In this document: in pieces, positions 48,701-60,700 of the stretch
How the letters are laid out: each line of letters starts with the position of its first letter
Numbering within the stretch: position 1 is the stretch's first letter
NCBI GenBank assembly: GCA_914767715.1
Contig: OU612075.1
Coordinates: 1,738,001-1,802,000, forward strand
Reading direction: 5' to 3'
Length of the DNA stretch: 64,000 nucleotides
Origin: Membranipora membranacea
Taxonomy: Eukaryota > Bryozoa > Gymnolaemata > Cheilostomatida > Membraniporidae
The notes under the pieces: generated by a model
Database searches by the model: none
What the model was told of the DNA's origin: nothing
Seen by the model: the letters and a program-made list of their open reading frames with translations, nothing else
Made by a program: the position numbers and the translations under genes

Positions 48701-51700
48701 CTGTGATGTCAGCAGATATACCCTAAGTGGAGGTCAAGTAGGGGTTGACGAGGGGGCCAACAAATCCCTCCCTAACTTACAGAGGTCTTGGTGCAAGGAT
48801 GGTTTGAATAACAGGGTTTGTTTGAGGACAAAGCCTATGATCATATTGTCTGTCAATGTGCTCCAAATATCATGTTTTCTTCCTTTACCTATGTTAGGAT
48901 TCATATAAAGTTTTGATGGAATTTTTTTTAAGAATCAAAAAGTGCAGCTCAGCGGTAAAGAATGTTTAGGAATACCAGGTGCAATAAGAGGACACCACTG
49001 AGAATATAATCTTGACGTCACATCTGACTGCGTGATACGTTTATCACCAAAATGAACAATGCACTGGCTGCAATCGTAACCATAAACCAAAATATGACTT
49101 CCGCGGGTGTACTTTACAACGCTGAGAAAATGAGGAATAATTTTCCTAATAACCTTTGCAGACATAGCGGTGTTTTTGTGGAGCATGAAAAGTGACTTTG
49201 CTTGTGTGCTTTGTTGATATTATGCCTGATAAGATTTTGTAAACTAACAACGCTCTTTATCGGAGGGCATTATCTGATTCTTTGATTCACAAGAAGGCAT
49301 ACTTGTGTTCAAGGCATACTTGTGTTCTTCGACGCACCTGGTGCATAATCAAAAAACCAGCGAGGACTTTGGGATGAATCACAGTACAGCTTCATCGCTT
49401 AGATGTGCCCTGTTGTTCGGTCTATCATAGTTCAAATTCAAAAAGTGTGCCACAACACCTAGAAGCCTTAAAACTTTCCAGAGACCACATGAAAAATTTA
49501 TGTACACAACACTTTAGGGTAGAATTATACCCGATTTAAGAAAAAAGAATTTTCTCCTGTCAAAATTTCCAACCTTCAAAAACTACAAAACCCAGGTCAA
49601 TTGACCGACACCAACCAATGGCCAACAGTTTGTGTTCATTTCCTTGATTTGTTGGCATCGATTTCAAACCTTGGATATGAATTGAAGTGTGATTTCGGGA
49701 GTAAGGTGTTTATGATGTAATTTGGGGCAAAGGACCATTCATGCGCAGACAGGGATCAACTTATACAGGGCTTCCATCAAGCAATTACGACAATCATATT
49801 TTCGTGACCTATCATCAAATGTGATTTACGATGAGGTAAAAATCATAGACTACTGGCTGACACGGATTGAGATGAGATGTAATTTCTCTTATCCCAAGTA
49901 TCCCTAGGCTATTTATACCATATGAGCTACTTGGTGCTTGTTGAATGGTTTGCTCAAATACCTAAATCAAGATAATCCACCTTCTTAGAGATTTCAGTAG
50001 GCCTCTATAAACTATAATCAAAGTTGATGTGGGGATCGCAGATTGCACCCGGTCTACCAGGCTCGCCTATGAGTATTCTGAGTACCCTATGCTTAGAAGA
50101 GGTCGTTACTTTCACTAATCAAATTTGATGTGGGGATCGGAGATTGCACCCGGTCTACCAGGCTCGCCTATGAGAATTCAGAATACCCTGTGGATATTGA
50201 TACTCTCACAGACAGAGTGATGAATTGGAACTCTTTGAGACTTCGATGTTGTGTTGGGTGGTTAAGGTGTTACTGAAACATCATCAGGTGCAAATCCTCG
50301 TCAAAACATTCAATTCTTGTCTTATTATTCATCGTTTCTTAGGCAGTATTTTGGTTGTAAGTGCACAACTTTACCCATCAAGTTGGTGCTTAACGAAGCA
50401 ATTTCAATGCGGGTGGACAATACACCCACCCTTAATAAAGTCTGATAGCTAAAGAGAAGGATGATCCTAAGCATGGGATTTTGAAACAGCAGTGAATGAG
50501 CGAAATCAAAACTCTCTACAAAACACAATAGACCAATTCATAAGCAATGACATTGAGACCATAAATTGATAGCCAGTGGCTAAAAAATACACAGATTCAT
50601 ACAGTATTGTCCAAAGGATTTGGTACACATATTCATGAATGGGAAACTGTTGGATTACGGTCAAAAACCTTTCTAGACCAACCTGCTAGCAATATCAAAG
50701 CTTAGCGCTAAATAAAATCGCAAAATACTCCATCTAAACGCCGCGGGTTTGTGTACTCTGAATGAATATTGAACAAGTCAGAAAGTACGTTCATATATGA
50801 GAGTGAAGGGTGATTAAAACTCTAACGGAAGTGTATGGGTGTTTAAAAATTGGAAACTTTGCCAAGGGCTGAGCAATTCAAGGCAAACTTTACACTGCTT
50901 ATCTTTAGGTGATAATTTGACATTATCATTTATTGAGTTGGCGGAAATTGTTGTACCAGAATTTGATATATTTAAGATGACAAGACGTAATAGAGTGCTT
51001 GGAGATAAGGCTGGATGTTATGAATGAGTCAGATCATATGGTCAGGGTGAGTAAATGGGTGTTATATGACATGAATCCTTTCTTTGTGCCCTTGGCAATG
51101 ACATTAAAACAGGCATGTGAAGTGTAATTGGGGGACCAAATTAAGAGTCATCCATACCTGGAACAAAGAATACCAAGGCTGGAAAACCCCATCAGTGCAA
51201 AAAACATGGCAGCATCTCCGGGTCTCTTAAAGAGAAAGGTGCACCAGGTAACAGTATTATACCTGACCACAAAAATTTCCACACAGCCTCAAATCTATCC
51301 ATCCGCACCCATCGATGGGTTTCAAAATGCCAAAATGAAGCGATAAAATTTTGAAACCCTTTGCTAATTGTTTCTCTTTATTGCTGTGGTCGAACTAATG
51401 GTTGGCAAGGCACCGCTTCGGTTTTCTAATCAGAAATTAACAGCATATTCAATTGTCAGTGCAAATGCTTCTTTTTGAAGGCAAGATATTTTATGGCCAT
51501 GATGTTTTATAGTCATAATGGCCTGACATGTTTGTTGTTTGATTTGGGATAATTTACAAAGATGACTAGACTGTGACCAAGGCTGGGAGAAATTAAATTT
51601 GCCTTTAATTTCATGGTGCTATAGTCAGAATGATGAGCGATTATCAAACCCCTTCATTATTATTATTATGATATGTCAGGCAAAAATATGATGGTGTATT

Positions 51701-54700
51701 ATTAGTTAGTTTGATGGACATAATACACCATACCATGTAAGCCGTGACCGGAGAATGACTTTGTCAACTATGAATTTTATGTGATGTGCTCACATATGAA
51801 AATGGGAGGACATTGTGAAATTTATAATTGGAGTCCTTTCGGTTGTCTGTCTATTGAATCAAAATACAGTATCAGACAAATTTTCAACTTTAAAACTTTC
51901 AACATTGTTAGACACTCTCAAATTCTAGACTACTCTACTTTTGGAACCTAGGTACTCTCCCATCTGCCCTTAGATCAAGAATGATCCAATTTGCCTGCAT
52001 TTAGGGTTTGAGCCGCCGCCGGCTCTCCAGTAGAATGAGAATGATCGGACTGCTGGCAATATGGATCAAACTTGTTCTACTCTGCTCTCACTTAGTACAG
52101 GCAGTTGAGAGACTGCAGGCTAAAAATTAACCCAACAACCGTCATGTTCTTTAGAAACTTACAGTGTAACTCTGTTGTAGCGGCTACCAGTTTTCGTTTA
52201 GGTGAGTCTGTGGCGTTAAGTAATCTAGAATCGTAGACACTCCGACTGTGATCCACAAGTTGTATCTCCATATCACGAGAACAGCAGCTGAAGCCTGCTG
52301 GACATATCTCCAAATCATCTGAAACAAACAGGAGCACCAAATATCAGCAATTGCTTAGCAGAGAGCACTATACAGAAATCAAGGTTACAAATGTCTTCGG
52401 AGTTGTCCCTTCAGAATAACATGAAAATGGTTTGCCGAAACAGACAGTTGGCGCTTCATCCACATGTTTTTTGTTTCAGGCTATACTATTGTCATCAGCA
52501 GTTGATGTTGTGGAGTACCTTAGACTTGCATCACCTGAGGATGCGTACCGTGTCTGAGCTTACTCATCATACCACACAAACTCATGATACCACCCAGTTT
52601 TGGTACATTCAGAGCAAGCCCCCATCCATATGAATAAATTTGTATATTTTAATGTAGATGATTATTTTTTCCTGGAGATGCCAGCGATGGCTGAGCATCA
52701 TGATTAATCAAAACATTATCAGAAACTAATCTGTAACAGCCACCACAACCAACATGCAAAGGTAACATTTTGACACGGTTTACTTGGTTCTTGAGATAAA
52801 TGCAGATTTTCTGCAGATAATTTTACAACAACAAAAGTGAGAATGAGTGAGTCATCAAACTATCAATCACATGGAATAGCTCTGGCAAGAAAAGAGGAAA
52901 TAACGTAAAGTCATTCCAAGTTTACAAACTCAAAGATCCTTATCCAGGGAAGTATAATCTGGTATTAACTTGGGGTGGGGTTTTTAAGAGGAGTAATTGT
53001 CCACTTTCGAGCGATCGGAGCACTGATAGCGCCCTCTAGGTCAGCCTCTTTCCGCGCTGATGCCGAGGCATGTTTCGGCAGCACAATATTGCTGAGATGC
53101 TTGAGATGCTTGACCTTGCAACCACTGAGGTGAGATCACTGCAAATCTAAACACCCACAGAGTTATACCACAATAATGACTTAATTACACATAAATAATA
53201 CTAAAGACAATAATATTTCAATAGTTAAAATAATACTTTCACAGCCTCCTAGACCACTTGAGCTTGAGGTACAGCGTGATGCTAGGAGTAGTGCTGATGC
53301 TGGTTTATAACGCCCTAGGGGTGGTCGCTGCTTCCAGTGGTGGAAAAAACCCTCAATATTAGGGGGGGGGGGGGGGAAAGTTTTCACAAAATTACCTTCT
53401 AACACAATGAGTGATTATTATAACATTTAAATTCTTGCCAATGAAATGAGAGCAGTGTATGGTATTTTTTTGTGAGAGCCGGAAGTCGGTGTTTCATTGT
53501 TTTATTGTTTCACCGTTTAAATCCACCCCTGTGTTGGTTAGGGTGGCAGCTTGCATAACTAATACAGGATTAGTATTGCTCAGTGTGTTAATCTCCCAAA
53601 CTAGAGGAATTATTGTTGAGTCTGCCTTGTGAGTTGGTTACAGGTCAATGTTTTCTAGCTAAGCTAGTGTCTGCGCAAAACCCATTCATTAGACTGCGGT
53701 ATGTAAACTGTGTGCAACGCTCTTCAAACAACGATGTTATGTAAGTCGGGCTGGTGTACATACACGGTGCTTTAGACAAATTGAAATTATATAAAATAAC
53801 ATAGCAACATCCACATTAGAACAGGTATCACCGCCGCTGGGATCGCCACCGTCCACAGAAAATGGAAAAAAAATATGAGTCATACTTTGGCTCTTGGCTG
53901 TTGGGAGGCAGAAATTAGGGTGTTATGTTTAAATTATCGAATTTGACCTGATTGGTGGGCGGCGGGTTTGTTATGTTGATTTTTAAGGTTTCTGTCCCAA
54001 ATTTCAAGTCATAAACAACTACCAGTACCGGTACCAGTATACTTAAAAAACCGAGTTCGTGGAATCGAAATCTAATTTAGTAGAATACTTTACAGTTAAA
54101 CAATTACAGTGATAAGAAACAATAGAAATTGATCGTGATGTCCCTATCCTAAGGACATTGTCAAAGAACATCTGCCAGTTGCCTCCCCAGAGAGCAGCAG
54201 CATTGTTTTAAGATGGAACATTTTCAAACAGAGAAAAATATGGCATCAAAATGCCAGATTTAGTTTTAGGAAAATTGTAAAATATATCCCAACCTTTGTC
54301 GGCGTGATCATAGCCAACAGTCAACACAAAATGTATTCAAAAAGCACAGACTTAACTGCAAATATTGTTCAAAGTTTTGGCTAGTTGCATAAAGCCAACA
54401 AATAGCATACATCATGCTTCAGTGAATATCCGACAACCTCCTGAAAAGAAAAACAGGTGGAAAAATTGGAAGACTTTGAGGCGTCGGCTTACGGTCAGTC
54501 ATTGCTGTATTAAAATATTTTCTCACAATTCGTACAAAGACCATTTATTAGTTCTCTGAAAGGTGTGACAAGGCACAGTAGGCCTCTACTTTTGACCAGG
54601 CTAACAGAAAACTGAAAATTCGAGGCGTCTATTGACTTGTTATGAAATTTGAGAATTTGTTAAAACAAAATTTGTTACATGTTAATGAATGAAGCCATTA

Positions 54701-57700
54701 GAATTAAATAATGTTGTTATAAAGTTTAACGTGTGTGTTAAATTTATAAAGACAGCAATAATAATGTATATGCCCTTTGGCCATCGGAGACTTTTCACGC
54801 AGTTTTAAAAGGGCGGGTGACAAGGCTAAGCAGGTTTCTGTACACTTGCCAACACTTGCCATTGTGTCTGGTGACAGACACAGTTTCAATTTGACACCTT
54901 GATATGAGACGGATGAGTTTTATGAATGGGCACCAGAGCTAACATTAATCCCCGTGTTTATATTCTATGAAAAAACACTTGTCTGGTGTTTAACCTGCCC
55001 TGGAAGATAATCCTTGTATTAACTATTGGACAAGTCAACTAGAGTTATACAACAACAACCTCTACATATTAAAGCTGGTTGTACTTGTGGGAGTTGAGGT
55101 TGTCGAAGAGCTCATGTAGGGCAAAAATGGCATTCAGCCTTTTCGGCAAGAAGAAGACTTTGAAATCTTTTTAGGGGCATCCATCCTACCTGCAGGAGCT
55201 TGATTTTCCAAGTAACTGTATACTGCGTTAATTGAGAAAATCATGTGTGCCCTAGCCCCCCCCCCCCCCCACCACCTCCAGTTGAACGAGTTCCAATGCA
55301 ACGCAACGCCTTCCGTCATGGTTGCAAATGTAAAAGTGTGCGAAGAAATTTGAGGTAGTTGTTTGGGCCAAATCTAACAACTTCCGTCGCGTCCACTGGT
55401 CCGGTTCTACCATAACTATTACTGTCCACATAACCAATAGTTTGGAATTTAGAATTTCCTGCATTTTGGCCAAAAATTATAACCTCCTCACAAGATCATA
55501 GTCACATGATGTCATGGTGCTAGCAGACTGTCTGGCCAAGACAAAGGTAATCAAAAATCTGTATTTTAAACACAGACTATAAAGTGCTAACAAGTTGCAT
55601 AGATTTACACAGAGCATATACATAGGTCCATAATCTGCTGTGGAATGTCTGTAGGCAAACACCACGGTCATTCAAACACACATGGACGACTTAGTGTGCG
55701 TATGAGCCAATGTTGTTGACAGCTCTATTTTTACAGGGTTTATTAAAGGTCAATCATGTGATGAAAATGTCTTGTGATTCTATAAGAGAAGGTTTTATTG
55801 GCTGACCTTTTCTTGTACTCTGAACTTAACCTGGTATAAGAGTGGTTATTGGTCTGGATCACAAATTGAACTTAACTGAATAATACTTTTTATTATCAGC
55901 TTTCTTCTAATCAGACAAGTATTTTTGGGTGTTTTGAATCATGCCTGGGTATTGTTCTCTTTGCTACCTATGTATCAATGTATATCATTGAATGTATTGA
56001 GAATTCTGGGATTACATCACAAGAGATAAATTAGCACAAAAATGTGTTGATGGGTGTATATTGGATTGACATTCTGTCTAAAATTAAAGACTGATTCCAT
56101 ACATTGTCTCTCATTGGTCTTCATTAATTTGACCTGGAGAATGTAATATTTATGGTAATTTTTGAGACTCTGAGCCGCTATGGAATGTAGTATGAAGATG
56201 AAAAAAATGTCTTCTAGTCATAGCCCAAAATTCAGCTATTTTGGTAAAGCGACGCCACTGTTAGAAGCTTTTCTCTTTGAATTCCGCCTCAGCGTGCAGT
56301 AGGCATGATTCTAGCATTTTTGTACTTTTTGCAGTTAGAAAAGAGTGTAGCATTTCAATTGATTAACAAGTAATGGATACCTTTTCAAGAATTCACTCAG
56401 CACTCAGTAGTGCTTGAAAAGAAATGACATCAACAAAACGTAAAGAATTCCTTCTGCGTTGTTGCGAGTAGCACTGTTGCACACCTAATACCTGCGATCA
56501 GGATTATTAGCTCCGATTGCAGATAGGGAGAATTAAAGGCAAACGGATGTCTAGAAAATGTACAATGGCTAGGGATATCCTTTGCCCTTGCTGGGGTAGC
56601 AACTTAATTATCTGTTTGCTACAAACCGATGTAGCGATGTAACTCATTACCAGCTAATCAGGGAGATTCAATCAGGGAGTTAGATTCAATATTTTGATAA
56701 AAAGTATCCTTCTGTTTATTAGCAGCTACATCATGCTGATCTATATATACACAGGTAGGCAGGGGCGTACTCAACCAACATAATTGCCTCCCCTAGTACC
56801 GTTGCAAATAGCAAGAGTCGCCAACGATTTTTACTGATCAGTAATATATGCTCTTGTGTGGCGAAATTATGGTAAAGGATTATCTTTAGTAAAAGATAAA
56901 TGTCAAATTTTGACCTCCTCACTAAATTCTTATGCTGAATCATTTGGGTTTGGGTTAATAAACACCCCTGGGGAGTACGGACCTTTCATTGAGAGAACAG
57001 CTAGTGCCTTTCTAATCTATAGCTGGTGCAGACAAGAAACGAGGCCAAGATTCATCATATAAGTGACAGATTACCAATCAGTCTCTATATCGAGGTGTAA
57101 GTTCATTGATGAAGGCTCATATTGATAGTTTCCTGGCTCTGAAGGTGTTTGATTTATCACACATCCTCATACTCATAGCTAAGTTTTCAGTTAAATTGCA
57201 GAAAGAATGTTAGAAGATGTTACTACAGTTTCAAATAAGTGTGTTGTAAGCCAATTGGGGTATGTATGAGCAATCGAGGGAAATCGAGGGAAATAGTACC
57301 AGTTTTCAATCAAAAGATATATTAAGATATATTTAGATCACAATTTTTGGTTAAAGCAGTATACATTTTCTTTAAATCTGGTCTTGATGATGGCTGATTT
57401 TCTCCTATCACACACAAATTTCCCAATCACGCCTGTGCCGTTAGAAACAGTCTATTGTTCCAATCGATCAATGGTGACAAACATGTTCAGACACATTTAG
57501 AGAGCGAACCTTTGTTTAGATTTCACCATCAGTAGTCATGATCACATGACACACACACAGGTAGCCTAATCCCCCTCACTCACCAGATATTTAGTGACTC
57601 ATAAAGCTCTATTATCTCAAAATTAAGTATTCCCAATTGTAAAGGTTTTTTGTTTATATGCCACTAGCTATAGTGCCATTTCCACTGTCCTATCAACCGC

Positions 57701-60700
57701 ATAGCTAACACTAGTTGTATTAAAACAAACAGAGAAATAGAGTCCCATTTCCATTTGACTGAGTCACTGAACTCGGTGGACGGTAGGGCTGGGCCAACCC
57801 TCCCAACTCGCGCACCATCCCTAACCCAAAAATGTTTTACCGGACCCACAAAGTTAACTGTTCAACACATGTTATTCCGCCTCTTTCCGCATTATAAGCT
57901 GTCATTTGGCTAACAGTCGAAAGTTGCTGTGGGGATTTCTTTTGGTATATTATGGGTATCCAACCTGAATCCAGAAATGAAGTGTCACTTTATCTGGGTG
58001 GTTCACTAAGCTGTCTTGTTATTCATACCTGTTTCAGCCCTAATCGTGGGTCTCTATCTAATCATGATCAACCCAAGCGGGCCATGTTTGACACAAGTTT
58101 AAGCAAACTTCTTCAATCTTGAATGAAGTGGATTAACTTTTGCTCCCACAAAGATAATATCCCGGCTACTGCTGAATTGTGAATGACCCACCCTAGTCAT
58201 TCCCCTAATCATCCAAAGTATTAATTAGGGGAAGGTTTTACTAATTTTCCACCTGAAACTGAAAAATAGCTAAATATGAAGCTTTCATGGGAGTTTAATT
58301 TCAAGTAGCTGAACTACAAGTTTTTGGCCAAACTAGCTGAGTGGTTTGCTCGCTGTACTTTTCATGTTTATGGTAGATTGGTTTCAGCTCACGCCAGAGC
58401 GTGATTGGATAATACGAACTATTAGGATGACTTGATGTTTGGGTTTTTTTCAGAATTCACAATCTACCTGCGCACCTGTTCCATTCACATGAAAGTGAGG
58501 CTTGGATGGAGAGTCCTTGCCGACAATGACTTTCTAATTTCAGCATTCAACGACTTTAAATCACTTCAAATTGAAGCATGATTTCTTCAAAACAATTACA
58601 GCAATTTATACTAATTGCACAGTATAACATAACAGGGTCCATCAATTAAACCATTAGGGGCTTTTGTTGTGAGCGATCCTAAATTGGTGCAATTTAATTT
58701 TCTGAATTCACTTCACACTTAAAATTGTCATAATGATTATTTGTACACTCAACAGGTTAGCAATTAGCATAATGAGGCTACAAGCTTATATTATTACCAT
58801 CCTTCCAACAAGTGCAATGAATTGTTCCCCTTGAAACTAGTTCAGATATGGAGATATGGGTAACTTTCCTGGTTTCAAAAACTGCTGTGGACTCCCTTTG
58901 TTTTGCCACCATTCCTACATTGTGATTTTATAATATAGTGAGTTCCTATCCTAGAACTTGAGACATTGGGATGAATGCGATGTGTCCGCTGGCTCGAGGC
59001 TTTATCTTCTTCTCGTGTTTTGCTAACCTTGTAACACTCATTGTTATAAAGTTTCCGTCACAAACAATAGACTGTTTACTGTTTTATAAAAAAGCTTGTG
59101 GAGGAGCTGAAAATTGATAAAAATAGCCTCAGGGGGACGGCAATTATAGTAGCGTGCGCTATCACTGATCAAAACAATGCATATCTAATCTCGGAGGGTC
59201 GACTTTCGTCTGAGATTAGTTGGCTAAAATGCTCGACCAGTCACTAAATTAGTTGTAGCGTTGCTGATGCTTCTTGTCATGGTAGTTAGACCAAGGAGTT
59301 AGAGACTCTCACGCCTTGGTTAGACCATCCTACATAGTCAAATATTGTAAGCATTCACAAATATTGCATGTTTTGAAATTGACAGCAATCGTTTCCCAAA
59401 CTCACCACTATACCAAACAAGACTACAATACACTTTTGAAAAAGAACACCAGCATTTTTTTGTAGACTGCAGTGACTTGGTCAAGGGCTGACATTGCATT
59501 TTTTTATCAGAGGTATGAAAAAAACATCATCTTTGCCACATTCCCATTATAATAGATTTGAGAACAGGAGAAATTAATCATGAAATGAGCTGAAAGAATC
59601 TTTCCATGGTAACCAATCGTCATTGGTGAGGAAAAGGACGTGTGAAAATTTGATTTGGACCCACCTAACCTGGCAAATCAATCACTTCGTGGTTGCCTAG
59701 TGGTTGAAGTCGCTATCGTTAATTGTTTTATTACACACCAAACAGTGATCTGTATTGACCTGGGGGAGGGGGGTGGGCCCCCCCCCCCCGGGCGAGGGCC
59801 AAAGTCTGGGAGGCTCAGGCTAGTATTGACCAGATATAAGCAGTCATTAATTAAAACTGGTCATATTTTTCATTAAAAATTCAGTAAAGAAATATTTTCA
59901 AAACAAATCACCATCTTTCCTGTCAACCAATTCATTGATGGAATATTTCATAACAGCTAAAGACTAGAAAGACAATAAAGGAGAATTAAAATTGATGATT
60001 TTTATCTGGAGAATGCAATTAAAGTATTAATGCCCGAGATAAAATCAATCTCAGCAGTGCTTCGCATCACACAGTAAAATGACAGCAGCCACCAGCAGTT
60101 AGAAACTGTTAGTAAAAGTGTAGGTAGTTTTAGCGGGACAAAATCTAGGACTTATTCAATTTCTGAATTTCAAACTCAACCTTGAGTTGTCCCTTCGTTG
60201 TATGGAATGCAAGGCTATTAGGCTACAATACCAAACCAAACCAAACCTTGATAATCCTATAGTTATAACTGGGTGAAAGTGTCAAACTGAACATTTGCTT
60301 GAGATAACCATACCTTCGAAGGGTTTTGTAAGAGCACTGAACCTGAAAATCAGTTGATTGCCTTTAAAATTGAGCATAGCGCCTTTTCTTGCCACAGTAG
60401 CTGAATAAACAAGTTACGGCAATGGTCAAAATCTTAGTCGACGGCAATACAGACATTTTAAGTCATATTCTAATGCCTGTCTTCAATTTCCAGATTAGTG
60501 TTTTTTCGATATGTACAGCTGACTTCAGCCAGGAAAAGGAAAATTTAAACTATATCGACCAACATAGCCTCACGATCCTTGATTGGTGTGAATCAAAAGG
60601 AAGGGACGCCCAGACTGACCTCCCTTTTGATGGTGACCAGACTAATAATCATTTTTATGTCCTTATATATAACAGTGTACAGAGGAAGACATTACAAGAT

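Larger units (their letters stand above)
40275..52162. other. glypican intron 2, 11.9 kb
   Basis: This is the largest intron. It holds TA-rich stretches at 40300-40440, a hairpin at 40702, a three-copy 158-bp repeat, a MITE, a 30-bp palindrome and two local duplications (listed separately). I found no nested gene; open frames of up to 121 codons show no family signature. Confidence 0.75.

Noticed and set aside
48543-48908. 121-codon open frame with several Cys in glypican intron 2
   Set aside because: The Cys spacing fits no known family, and there is no signal peptide or splice evidence.
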